A stretch of 64,000 nt of DNA, from contig CM036223.1 in NCBI GenBank assembly GCA_020631735.1, positions 54,984,456 through 55,048,455 on the forward strand. The letters are read 5' to 3'. The stretch is from Saccharum officinarum. Taxonomy: Eukaryota; Streptophyta; Magnoliopsida; Poales; Poaceae. Each line of letters begins with the position of its first letter. Within the stretch, counting starts at the first letter, position 1. The position numbers and the translations under genes were made by a program. Shown piece by piece: positions 11,561-26,320 of this stretch. The notes under the pieces are model-generated. The model saw only the letters and a program-made list of their open reading frames with translations, was not told where the DNA came from and did no database searches.

Positions 11561-12341
11561 TGGCCTGAGGCCCATCTACTGTGGCGGCCTGCGGCCTGCT
11601 ACGCGCGGTCCAGCAGCGCATGCTCGCCTTTCCCCATGCCGCCTAGGCCGCAACCTGGGCCTGGGCCGGCAAAGCGGGGTCCCGCCTAGGCCAGAAGTGG
11701 CCCGGACGCTCTTGGCCATTGATTTGGAGGCCTTCCGATCTGATGGCTCCGCGCGCGTTTCGGGAGAACAAAACCCCCTGCCGGCCGCAACCCCTCAAAA
11801 CCCTAACTCATTTCTTTTTCCTTTCTAGCCGCACGCAGAGGGACTCCCTATCTCGCTCCTCCCTTTCTCTTTCTCAGCTTTTCTCCACGCGCCATAGGGA
11901 GTAGCAGTAGCCGCCGGCGAAACGTACGACTACAGCACGAGCACCCGACGGAGGAGATGGTGGCGCCACTGCAGTCCCCCTCGCCGGCGCACGCGTGCGG
12001 CCGGAGCCGCGCGCGGCGCTGTCGAGTGGCACTGCGGTGGTGCCCTTTGCCCGAGATGAAGACCGCACGGTGGCGAGCCCTCGAAGCCCTCTCTGCTCGG
12101 GTTGACTTCCTGCTCGGCGTCCATGCAACGTCCGGCGGTGGCAAGGTAGAAACCTCCTTGCTCTTCTTCCTCTTTTTCTAGGGTTAGGGGTTCTACTATC
12201 TCTGTCCGGATCGAGATCCGTCATATTCTTTTCTTTTCTGTGATTGTTCTTTCTCGATCTGATTCAAAACGGATCGACATCTTTGATTGTTGTTCTTTTC
12301 TACCCCATAATCTAGATCTACGCGCTAGAAACAACCTTGCT
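11561..12341 (-). other. GC-rich leader of the old copia element
   Basis: This lies between the 5' LTR with its primer-binding-like site and the gag remnant. It is strongly GC-rich (11570-12180), unlike the AT-rich interior, and has overlapping open frames on both strands with no recognisable protein. It could be leader sequence or captured host sequence; I cannot decide which. Confidence 0.45.
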
Positions 12342-12353
12342 CCGGTACCAATG

Positions 12354-12801
12354 TTAAACCTTAGGATCATCCAGGGTGTAAATCTAGCGGGTATAACACT
12401 TTGCATTTGGGATAAACCAGTAGAACATCATGGAACACTTACTGGAGAGAGGAATAGAGAGAGACGCGGTGGAAGTAACTGACCGTCCGGTAGGGATAGG
12501 TGGAGGAGCTCGAGTCTGCCATCTCGTGGGTAGTGCGGTAGGCGATGGCGTAGGTGAAGCAGTGGTGGTGCAGTGACGCCAGCGGTGGACTTCCCGTCGC
12601 TTACAACACTCTCCTCTCTTTGGATCGGTTAGGGTTTCTGGTGGGGTGGCGGCGAACCTCGTAGTACGAGCCCCTGCCCCCACCTCCTCTTTATTGTGCT
12701 GCGCGACGGGGGCCCACCAGCCGTGTCATTGGGCTGGGCGTCCCCGATCAGGACGCGGTCAAGGGGTCCGTCTCGACCGTTAGGTCAAGACGGATGAGAT
12801 A
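12354..12801 (-). repeat. 5' LTR of the old copia element
   Basis: On the plus strand it starts TGTTAAACC beside the primer-binding-like site at 12342-12353 and matches 7178-7619 over more than 400 bases with scattered substitutions. It should end ATTAATTCAAACA, but the match breaks after GGATGAGAT near 12801, so the outer end is lost. Confidence 0.8.
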
Positions 12802-14942
12802 GACTATTCGATACTCGATCGATCGATCGATGCGCGCCTGTATGTCAAGAATTTCAACTGCTACTTGGTACGTCACTCTGCGTGCAAAAGTGCAATTCTG
12901 AGTATATATCACTACCCTACCCTTGAACCAGCAATCACCACGGGTTCAAAATTTGACTTTCACTGTCGGATTTCCATCTGGCAGTGGACAATCGATAGTT
13001 GACCTTGATAGTTCATTGCCGGTTCCTCACCCGGTAGTAATGTCCATAATTTTTTTCCATAAAAGAAAAAAAACACCGTCCCCTATCCCCCTTCGCCCGC
13101 GCGTCGTGCCAGGGTGAGGCGCTGGAAGGAGGAGAGCATGCAGAGGGGAGGAGATCTAGGGGAGACAGAGATGTGCCCGTGTCCTAAGCTAGTGCCACCC
13201 CCATCAAGCCACCATCCCCATGCCGATGGACCTCGTACCACTGGGCTTGATCCGACGCCCCGAAAACCACTCGGCGCTTGAAGTTAAAGGGGATATTTAC
13301 CAAGTAATTATATTTAGAGAGTTTAGATATAAAATTGTTGTATGTAGGACCTTTTTCTGCAAAAAATAAAAGAGAGAGTTATTTTAAGGACCTCTTGTTG
13401 ATGCTCTTCCTAGATAGTATCACCCTAGAGTTTCTTTAATTACAAAATGTTGACTTAGTATTTTGTGTAAAAATTTATGAATCGGTATTTTTGTGTAAAA
13501 AATTGTTGAATCAACAAGTCCAGCGTTATCGATTTTGGTACTCGAATTTTTTCGACCACACCCAAAATTACCAAAACTCACAAAATTTCATCAGAATTTC
13601 ACAAACAAGTTTGTAGAGAATTCAATAGTAGATATGAGTTTTCTAAGATTTTTGGTCAAAACATATTAGCATGATTTATGACTACACATGAGTAGAAGAA
13701 TGTGTAACATAAACAATAGAAAATATAAGTCTAGAATTATATATTTATAGTAAATCATGTATATTAGAATAGTTTGAAATTTTAGATTTTTTTTCTTTCA
13801 ACCACCCAAAAAGTACCCAAATTCGTGAAATGTCAATGAAAAATTTTGAACCTTGCTGTAAACAAATCACCCTAAAATGATATTTTAGGGGGCTTTCTTT
13901 TCATTTTTGGCCCGCCCATTTTTGGCCAGGGTTGGGCTTTTTATTTGCTTCTTTGATGCTTTGCATGGTACATGTTGGTTGGTGGTGGGCTGTGACATAT
14001 GCTTCGGTTTTTCTATTTCTTCTTCTTCTTTTTTTTCCTTCACGTTTCTTAGCACTTTCCTTCGTGTTGATGCTCTCTCTTTTTTTAAGTAAAAGAAAAA
14101 AATTCAGGTATCTATCTCAGTTGTTGTCCCGTTTAATTCTGTTTTATCTTCTTGTACAAATCATACAGCCTCCTCTCTGTAGTATTTTTAAATATTTATG
14201 CAGTGAATTATATCTTTATAAGATCACTAAGGGGTCTATCGGCTCCTTGCTACAGTCACAAAACAATGTTATGCACTGTAGCGCGGAGATCTTTTTATCT
14301 CTAAAGGGCAAAATAAACTAGCAACAGGAACTAAAGCCAGCAAAATCCACACCAAATAGGGCCTAAATCTCGTTCTTTTATTTCAGAGTAGCAGATCTTT
14401 GTTGAGACTTGAGAGATCATGCAGGCACACGTTAAAATTTGACACCAATGACAGAGAACCAGAAGCACACGACAGCAACGAGTAGGCCTCATCAACTGAT
14501 CCCAGTCAAGAATATCGTATTTGTTGAGTATATATCAGTGACAGGCACAGTTATATGTATATATATATTCTATAATTAGATATGCATGGGGTTTATTTCT
14601 TCTCTAGCAACCAACCATGGAGTAATATCAGACAGGCCTAATAATCATAATATCATATACGAGCGGCAAGGTAACAAAAGAATAATAACAAGATGAATGG
14701 ATGAGATGGGCCACCCCTACTCCTCCCTCTATACAATGAAGAAACGAGGCCCATCGCACCATCACCCGTCGGATTAGTATTATTAGATAATAATAATACT
14801 CAGCAGGCTCCTTAATAGATGACTGACTGACTATATATAACATATATATATGACGAGTTACTAATAATGCTAATAAGTATATATAGGCTGCTGCTGCTCA
14901 GTTTGCTGCTTTCTACTACTGCAGGATGGATGGATGTGTGAT
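12802..14942. other. intergenic DNA downstream of the epimerase gene
   Basis: AT-rich DNA with a short GATC run near 12820 and poly-T/poly-A tracts. 14391-14942 is probably the 3' untranslated region and 3' flank of the minus-strand epimerase gene. No other gene is supported. Confidence 0.5.
14592..14597 (-). terminator. possible poly(A) signal of UGE
   Basis: AATAAA on the minus strand about 345 bases after the epimerase stop codon. This spacing is normal for a plant 3' UTR. It rests on the motif alone. Confidence 0.35.
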
Positions 14943-18879
<3,937 letters not shown>

Positions 18880-19128
18880 CCTTTTTTTGCTTCCTTCCTG
18901 GGATTGGGATGGATCGCCTCCGCCTCGCCTGCTTATTAGGGCGACCGGCGGAAGAGAAGGGAGTTGCCGGTGGCCGGCCGGCGTTGATGATTGTGTTGTG
19001 TATCAGAGAGGAGAAATAAGAGAAAGGATGACCGATCGATCGGCTAGACTAGAACGAACTGCACTGCACTGCACTGCACAGAGAGGGAGGGAGGACTGCA
19101 GCTGCAGTCCTCGGGCGCGATCCGCCGG

Positions 19129-19440
19129 GGGCTCGACGGAGAGCGCGCGCTGGCACGGCGGTTCTGGCGTCGCCTGACCCTCCGTCCACTCCTCCCACGG
19201 GGACGGCCTCGACATGACCCACGGCTGCAGCCCGCCGAGCCCCTGCGCGATGTACCCGAACGTGGAGAAGCCGCTGGTGACGAGCACGTCGCACATGCTG
19301 AGCAGGTACATCTCGCTCAGCGCCTTCACGTCGCGCCATCGCTGCTGCCCCTCGTGGCTCGGCTGGTGCACGCCGCCAGCGAGTCTGCCGTCGTACTCGC
19401 CCTTGAGCCTCTCGTAGTACCACGAGCTCAGCGACGTCAC
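19129..19440 (-). pseudogene. xyloglucan fucosyltransferase (GT37) C-terminal fragment
   Basis: On the minus strand, frame from 19440: TSLSSWYYERLKGEYDG, then GGVHQPSHEGQQ, EMYLLSMCDVLVTSGFSTFG, YIAQGLGGLQPWV, and PPCQRALSVEP. This is the conserved C-terminal region of plant galactoside 2-alpha-L-fucosyltransferases (family GT37, Golgi, xyloglucan and AGP fucosylation), including the GVHQPSHEG motif and the nucleotide-binding STFGYIAQGLGG segment. Similarity stops after SVEP near 19129, where the family's CxxxPPxYDC tail should follow. Upstream, the sequence is cut at 19441 by a Ds-like element. About 100 of 500-550 residues remain, so this is a gene fragment. It sits about 250 bases before the UGE start codon, in UGE promoter space. 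Confidence 0.8.
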
Positions 19441-19446
19441 AAGGAC

Positions 19447-19781
19447 TAAGGATGAAAACGGACGCAGGGGAACTCTGATTCTGACGTTGGATGATGCTGA
19501 TTGTGTGTCGTATTACTTAAGACCACGGGTCACGCACTTGTTAATTTGAATTAGATCATGCACTTGTTAGTCGCGAACTTGTTATGTATTTGGCCATGAA
19601 CTTGTTTAATGTTATGCACTGTGGGTCGGTTCGTATTGAGTTCTCGTATACCGACCGTGTTCGATATAATTCCGCTCGAATCGTTTCGTTTTCGAAATTC
19701 TCGATATTCCGTAAGTTCGTGTTCGGTTTGTCCGCTTTCGTTTTCGTTTTCGTATTCAAATGCCGTCCGTTTTCATCCTTA
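19447..19781. mobile_element. Ds-like hAT element, non-autonomous
   Basis: Perfect inverted termini TAAGGATGAAAACGGACG and its complement (19447 and 19781) resemble the Ac/Ds terminus TAGGGATGAAA. The right part is filled with TTTCG/CGTTTTCG subterminal words typical of this group. The inverted match runs three more bases (GAC/GTC) outside. I see no 8-bp target duplication, so one flank may have changed. It abuts the end of the fucosyltransferase fragment. No transposase. Confidence 0.65.
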
Positions 19782-21134
19782 GTCGAGAGTGGCGGAGCGC
19801 CGAATTCTCGGCCACGACGCCACACATTCTGGAAGTGGCACGGCACGCAGACTTTTCTCCCTTTCTTCCGGGGTAGGGTTCCATATTCTATTCGATGCGC
19901 GCTGCCACGGCACCCCATTCTCGCCTCGTCTGGTCCGTCCATCCAGTCACGCTTACCCCCGGTATCAAGTGAAGAATATCCAACCCACTGTACCAACGCC
20001 AACAGAGTCCATCCATTTCGCAACAAATTTGTATACTTGTTCCTGTGCGATAATACTTAAAATAAAATAAAATATATAGCTGAAGATTTACAGACCAATA
20101 TATGGTAATATGTTTAATATAAAATACATTTCATTATTAGTATAATGACATTTATTGCATATTGTGAACGTTAATGTTCATATATATATTTGGTGATTTT
20201 TTTTTTAAAAAAATGAGTCATTAAAAAGCAAGGTGTTCAACGCAGGAGTATAATATTTAACTTAGAATGCTAACTATGACGACTCACGTATATAGACTCT
20301 GGCTGTGTCTGAATATCCATAGTATAAAGTTTAGCTACTACTAAAATTTAGATCATTTTAACTTTTAAGGCTCCAAATAGAGGTCTAAAGTCTTGTTTAA
20401 AAGTTTAGAATAAAACTTCAGCATAAAAGTGAGCTAAAGTGGTCAACAACTTTAGCCAACAAACTTTACAACAGAGAATATTATTGTACTATTATTAATG
20501 GGGTTATTGTTTCACAGAATATATATTCCGGCACCAGTAGTTTATTCCATCCCTTCCCGCTAGTCAACAAGGTACCACAAATGTCAGGCATTTTTTGTGT
20601 ATTTTTTTTCAAAAGATGCGAGCAACATATATTTCAAGGCAGAGAGAGCAGTAACCTAGTATAGATTAGGACACTCCCAAAGCACTGCTAGGTAAGCATT
20701 TGGCTGAGATGGCACATTATTTATTGGAGAGAGAACAAGAAACCGTTTCTCGGAAGGAAACGGTGTCTTCATGTTAATCCGAGACAGAAGAAACGACTAG
20801 ATATTGTGTTTGGGTGGCCTGTTTCGTTTCTACACTCCTCCAGATCCCGTGCGGCCTCCAGCGCTGGAGCTCGTGCGAGGCCGCCATTTGCTTGCCGTCT
20901 CGGCAGTGGTGCCTGCCATCCGCAGCCCCGTCTCCTCCCATGTTGTGCAAATTTTTATCTAGACTACAGTAGAAAATATTGGTGTTCTATACTAAAGAAA
21001 CTATAGTGGTTTCTTGCATTGTGATTTGTGAGCCCTTAGGGTCATGCTCGCTGTAGCCTTTACCGGCTGTGGTGCATCTTCTTTGGTTCAGCTACAGTAA
21101 TAAATTGTACTCCGTGCAGGCAATGCAAAATGCA
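19782..21134. other. intergenic, nothing recognised
   Basis: A mixture of AT-rich DNA and a short GC-rich patch near 20840-20940. Small open frames have no family signature. I see no feature I can support. Confidence 0.5.
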
Positions 21135-21143
21135 GGGTTTGGA

Positions 21144-23189
21144 CCGATTTTTTTTTTTGTTTTTTTAGCCCTTTTTTCGAAAGATTTTCACAAATACGTC
21201 CTTGGTAGTATCCTTTCAAAAAATAGACTCTGATCTTGGCGCCACTACAATTGGCGTCAAGGTTACACGTCTCAGTGCCATGGTCATTGGCGCCGATGTC
21301 TAAGACTATTTTCTGCATGTCGTTGATATGGCTACCTGTATGGCGTAAATGTGGCATGAGCTCGGCGCCGAGCTTGGCGCCATAAATCTTGCGCCAAGCC
21401 GGCGCGTCGAGGAGCAGTGCAAAGTGGGAGAGCAGTGCAAATGCACGTTAGTCGAGTAGTACCGGTAGCTAGCAATTTGAAAAGCGAAATGGACAGACTA
21501 GGATGGTACTATGATGGAGTAGTGTATAGTGTATAGGCCAAGCTAGGATGGAGTCCAATCATATCGTCATAATTGATCAGTTGTTTTAATTAGGGTTTTT
21601 GTATAAATAACAAAATAAATAATTTATTATTGATGTATAAAATAAGTCAAAAAATAAATAATCTTTATGTAAAAAGTTTGAATAAGATGAACATTCAAAT
21701 AAGATGTCTAGAAGTAAATTTATTCTCATAACAAATTTATTTGGAGATATAAATATTACTAATATTTTTTATAATTCTAGTTAAACTATTGGCACGTAAA
21801 CCGATAATGATAAATATTTAAGGAAGAACAATTAAACAAGATGTCATTCTTGCTTACCAAGAAGTCAACTACTAGTAACTATAATCAAATATATAAAATA
21901 TTAATTTTATGTGCATAATTAGTATTATTAGATATTGTTGATTATATTTTATAATAAACTTAGTATCAAATGCTAGTAACATAGTTTGACCTACTCAAAA
22001 ACCAAAACAACACTTATTTTAGAACAGAGTAAATAATACACTATTATGGCTGTGGGTTGTGCAAAAGCAGCTGTGAGAAAAGCAAAAGTTCGTTTGGTTA
22101 GAGCAGCTGTGAAATTGTAGGTTGTGTAAGAAATACCTGTAATGCCCCTAAAGGTCTAGGGACCTATTTATATACAAGTTGCTCGTAACAAAATAATATG
22201 TTCACTAATTCACATGTAAAAAGAAAAAAAATAAACTTTCTAAGTTTTGCATCCATCATTTGATATTGTCCACCTAAATAAAACAATACTAAATTTACGC
22301 TTGTTGGTACGTATTATTTAAGCATCGTTTATTAAATTTCATCAAAACTCAAAGCTTCTAGCTAGTCCTATACATGGGATTTCATGCCGCATTCATTCCA
22401 ATAGAAAATTCAAATCACTTGCTAGCTTTTGTCAGCTTTAAGTAGGCTAGAAGGTCCTAGGCTCCTAGCTAGCCCGTGCATTTTGCTTTTTAACTTGTGG
22501 TCGGGCATGCATCTAACGAAGGCCTTGTTTAGATCTCTGATTCGGGGTGGCCGAATTTGCACGGTGCCACCCTCGAAAACTGTAGCACTTTTATTTTTAG
22601 TGTAAAAAATTATTTAAAAATTGATTAATTAGACTCAAAATGTTCGTCTCACAAAGTATAATAAAACTGTGCAATTAGTTTATGATTTCATCTACATTTA
22701 ATACTCCATGCATTTGCCGGTATTTTGATGTGATGGGAAATCTCCTTTTTACATAGTAAAATTTAGGGTTCAATTCTGAAATCTAAACAAGGCTGAACCA
22801 AGCCAGTACTAAACCTGACGTGCAAAGCACTGCTCCTAGACGTGGGTGGCCAGCGCGTCTGCACTTGCACTGCTCCTCGACATCGCGTCTGCACTTGCAC
22901 TGCTCCTCTTACGTTAGTCGGCTCGGCGTCCAGATGCATAACGTCGAGCTCGACGCCAACATTCACGGCGCTGAGTTCATGCCATATCTGCGCCACGTAG
23001 ACAGTCATTTCAATGACACGTAGAAAATGGCCCTAGATCTTGGCGCTAATGAATATGACGTCAAGACATGTAACCTCGGCGCCAATTATAATGGCGTCAA
23101 GATCAGGTCTATTTTTTGAAAGGATACTACCAGAGATGTATTTGTGAAAAATTTTCGAAAAAAAGGACTTAAAAAATAAAAAAAGTCGG
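21144..23189. mobile_element. Mutator-like element with long TIRs, non-autonomous
   Basis: The unit begins CCGATTTTTT and ends AAAGTCGG and is flanked by a perfect 9-bp direct repeat GGGTTTGGA at 21135-21143 and 23190-23198, the hallmark of Mutator superfamily insertion. The terminal inverted repeats are long (about 230-300 bp, imperfect), including GGTAGTATCCTTTCAAAAAA at the left and its complement at the right. They carry many CTTGGCGCC/GGCGCCAAG-type words. The interior is AT-rich without a transposase and contains a nested MITE (22521-22794). Confidence 0.8.
22521..22794. mobile_element. MITE nested in the Mutator-like element
   Basis: The ends GGCCTTGTTTAGATCTCTGA and TCTGAAATCTAAACAAGGCT are inverted repeats with few mismatches. 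GAA flanks both ends (22518-22520, 22795-22797). It is related by its termini to the MITE in UGE intron 2, but the interior differs. Confidence 0.7.
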
Positions 23190-23990
23190 GGGTTTGGACG
23201 GCATGAGCAGCCAATCAGCCATGTCCGTGTGCAATAATGTGAGAGGTGGGTGATGTTCCATGGATATGGGGCCACGTGGTGCGTTTGGATAGGACAAAGT
23301 AACACGTACCCAACGGATGGATGGCGTCCGGCCACGGCCAGGCAGCAACGGGTTGACATCATGCATGCATGGGCGGTGGTGCCCAGGTGTTATGCATAAG
23401 GCTGGAGATGAACCGTGTGTTTGGTTTGGAACCAAATGGGTTGGGTTGGGATGAACCCAGTTTTCTGGGATGAGATGAACCTATCTCATGTTTGGTTTAA
23501 AGGTCGGAGCCGTTCTAGTTTTCTGTTTGATATGAGGGATGGAACAGATTGGGATGGATGGTACCATTAACTCCGTTAGCAGCTATCTGCGTGGGCCCTA
23601 GCTGCCAGTGACTCCTCCCGTTTCTTCCACCTCCCGTCGCACTGCCCTGCCCCAGCGGGCCGCATCGTGCCGCCCTGCCCCCGGCGCGCCCCGCACCGCG
23701 CCGCCCCGAGCCCTCGCTGCCATGCCTTCAACCTCGCCCGCCCTGCCGACACCTCCCCGAGCCCGCGCTCGCCTGCCTCCGAGCCCCGCGCCGCCTTGCC
23801 TCCGAGCTCGCCCGCCCTGCTGCCACCTCCGCGAGCCCGCGCTCGCCTGCCCTGCCGCCCGAGTCACCTGCTGCTCGCCCAGATCCGGAGGCCAGAGGAG
23901 CTGCCCCGCGCCGCGCCACCATGGACAGAGCTCGCCGCACCGCCATGGCTAGGGTCGAAGCCGGAGGTCAGGGGCCGGGGGTTGGGTCCG

Positions 23991-24721
23991 TGTCACACCC
24001 ATTTTTAAGGACAAAAATAGGATGCATAAAAGACTCATGTGCGCCCCAGGAAACAGTCGCACACATAAGTTGACAAATTACAAAGTACCATCACAGTGCT
24101 TATTACATAACGAATAAATATTTAAGACATAGTCTTGAACGATAGATAATAATAACTAATAGTAGTTCTTCAGCGGAAACTCCACACAGGGACACGGTTG
24201 ACTGGTTGACACCAAGACTAGTACTCATTCCGATAATCTTCCTCTATATCTTCATCTGTTATGGTGGAAATAGCAAGGGTGAGTCCATGTCGAACTCAAC
24301 AAATATAACACAGGGTTCATGAGGCTCAAAAAGGCTAGACACTGTTTAACTGCGTTTAGCTTTTAATCAGTGTCTAGCCTTTTTGAGCCTCATGAACCCT
24401 GTGTTATATTTGTTGAGTTCGACATGGACTCACCCTTGCTATTTCCACCATAACAGATGAAGATATAGAGGAAGATTATCGGAATGAGTACTAGTCTTGG
24501 TGTCAACCAGTCAACCGTGTCCCTGTGTGGAGTTTCCGCTGAAGAACTACTATTAGTTATTATTATCTATCGTTCAAGACTATGTCTTAAATATTTATTC
24601 GTTATGTAATAAGCATTGTGATGGTACTTTGTAATTTGTCAACTTATGTGTGCGACTGTTTCCTGGGGCGCACATGAGTCTTTTATGCATCCTATTTTTG
24701 TCCTTAAAAATGGGTGTGACA
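23991..24721. repeat. 354-bp palindrome of LTR U5 sequence replacing the 5' LTR
   Basis: The left arm 23991-24344 is the reverse complement of the right arm 24368-24721 with a single mismatch (24096 against 24616) and no indels. The loop is 23 bases. Left arm plus loop equal the reverse complement of the last 377 bases of the 3' LTR (33255-33631). The right arm equals its last 354 bases (33278-33631). The turn-round junction at 24367/24368 shows a 2-base microhomology (CA). U3, TATA box and most of the LTR are absent here. Confidence 0.93.
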
Positions 24722-24724
24722 GAT

Positions 24725-24737
24725 TGGTATCAGAGCC
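24725..24737 (+). other. primer binding site of element B (initiator Met tRNA)
   Basis: TGGTATCAGAGCC, complementary to the 3' end of plant initiator tRNA-Met, starts three bases after the end of the U5 arm. This is the usual primer of plant LTR retrotransposons. Confidence 0.9.
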
Positions 24738-24910
24738 GTGTTGACTGTAGGACGCGAGCCTAGTTAGAATGGTCGTTAATAGCATCCATACTTCACTTAA
24801 TTCATGCTTCCTCTTTTCACCTTGTTAATTACTAAAGTTTTATGCTTCCTCTACTTTATTCTATTGCGAAAATACATTGATTCTATCTAATCTATGTCTA
24901 AATCTTATAG

Positions 24911-25614
24911 ATGTCTCCTCATCCTCGTCTGTCAGCTGCACAGTACGTTGCCCGTTTTGAACCTCAGGAGCCGTATGAAGATGGTGATCAAGAGCTATCT
25001 GATGCTGAATCAAGAGTTGGTGATATACCAATGGAGAATGTAGTTATGGGGTGGACTACGAAGTTTCATATCATGGTTCCTAAAGCTGATGTTTTTTTCA
25101 TGACATGTTGACAAGAACATTGGACAACTACTACTACGACTGGGAAGCTACGTTGGAGTATCGTAGTGTAGAGTATAGTCATCCATGGATGGATTCCTAT
25201 TGGGAAACGGAGTTATGGGTTAAGAAAAGGGATCCTACCACTAAAGAGTCTAAGGTGGAGTCAAAGTTCATTACCAGAGTGAGCCGGGCAACTGTGGAGA
25301 TAAGCATGGAGGATGTCGCTTTCAATGCATTTGTTTACTACCATGGTCTACGCTCGGACAAGACGTTAAAGGGTGCACTTCGGCATTTTCCTTGTTTCTT
25401 ACATGACAAGGGTATTTGGACCGTGCCGCCTGCAGATGATTCTTCCTTGACTTTACAAGCTACGGTGGGATTAGCTCGTGAATTGGCTCTCCATGAGGTG
25501 GATTTGAAGGATGAGTTGCTGAAGGAAAGAGAACTTAAGGAGCAAGCTTATAAGGAGATTGATCAATTAAGAGCGGAGTTAGGTCATCCCAAGATTTATG
25601 AGAAGCTTAATTAG
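24911..25614 (+). CDS. extra ORF upstream of gag in element B, in two overlapping frames
   Basis: ATG at 24911 follows AATCTTATAG directly. The first frame runs to a stop at 25109-25111. A second frame, shifted by -1, is open through the overlap and continues to 25614. Together they would give about 234 aa. The N-terminal part is acidic (YEDGDQELSDAES). The middle has aromatic-rich stretches (NYYYDWEATLEYRSVEYSHPW). The C-terminus is a heptad-like charged helix (DLKDELLKERELKEQAYKEI), probably a coiled coil. No known domain is recognised. The frames meet at a run of seven T (25092-25098) followed by C, in the form T TTT TTC, which is either a lost base or a possible -1 frameshift site. As I recall, ORFs upstream of gag (orf0) are known from some rice gypsy elements, with unknown function. 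Confidence 0.65.
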
Positions 25615-26320
25615 GCAATAGAAAAAAATCCCTATGTAATAGGAACGATAGTAGATGCGAGTTAATTTTAAGTTTGGATTGTTTTAAGAGTCAGTTTGTG
25701 GTGTGAACAATTGTGTGATTGATGGATTGTTATTATGATAATGTGTGATTTGGATCTTTGTAATGTGTGCTGGAGTTTTGTAGACATGCCTACAAGTTCC
25801 ATGGTTAAGAATATTAAGTTTGATCAAAATATATTAGTTGAATATGAGGTGAACATAGTTCTGTCCTTTGCTGATTTTTGGATCAGTCTGGGATGTTTTA
25901 GAAATAACTTAAAATCCGTTCATGAGAAATTTAAGAAATTTTATTGGGAATAATTAGACTTCTATATCTTTCCAACCCCACAAGAATCACTTTAATATCT
26001 ATTATAAGTTAAGAGATATACCTGTTCCAAGTTGGAGTTACTGCACAGTCTGGAATTCAGAAACAGTTTCGGTTAAGTTCAGTTTTTAGCCAATTTATTG
26101 ACAGAATCAGAAAAAGTGTTGTGAACAAAAGTTGTAGATAATTTTGTAAGCTTTCCAACCATGTAAAGATCATCTGAATTGGACGTCTGTAGTTCGAGAT
26201 ATGACAGTTTTACTGAGTTGCTGAAATTGGAGTTCGCCCAGAAAAATCAGATTTTGCTTGTCTATTGAATACATCACCTCGGATCGTACTGAATTTCAAT
26301 TTCTGTGTTTTTGGAAACAG

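Larger units (their letters stand above)
7178..12801 (-). mobile_element. Old Ty1/copia LTR retrotransposon
   Basis: Two closely similar direct repeats (7178-7619 and 12354-12801, about 440 bp) flank 4.7 kb of AT-rich DNA that carries copia fragments on the minus strand. These are a gag zinc-knuckle region near 10600-10680, an RT motif LYVDD near 8700-8745 and the conserved polyprotein end near 7840-7925 (VLADSLTKGLPP). Next to the right repeat, on the minus strand, is a primer-binding-like TGGTACCGGAGC at 12342-12353. The repeats keep their inner LTR ends (TGTT...AACA), but both have lost their outer ends. No long open frame remains, so the insertion is old. Confidence 0.85.

Noticed and set aside
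23598..24008. Open frames of 70-114 codons in GC-rich DNA left of element B
   Set aside because: Low-complexity Pro/Ala/Arg translations; one crosses the insertion boundary at 23991, so it cannot be an ancestral gene.
25735..25953. 72-codon open frame between the extra ORF and gag of element B
   Set aside because: Short, no conserved features, lies in the spacer that would be untranslated or intronic; nothing comparable in element C.
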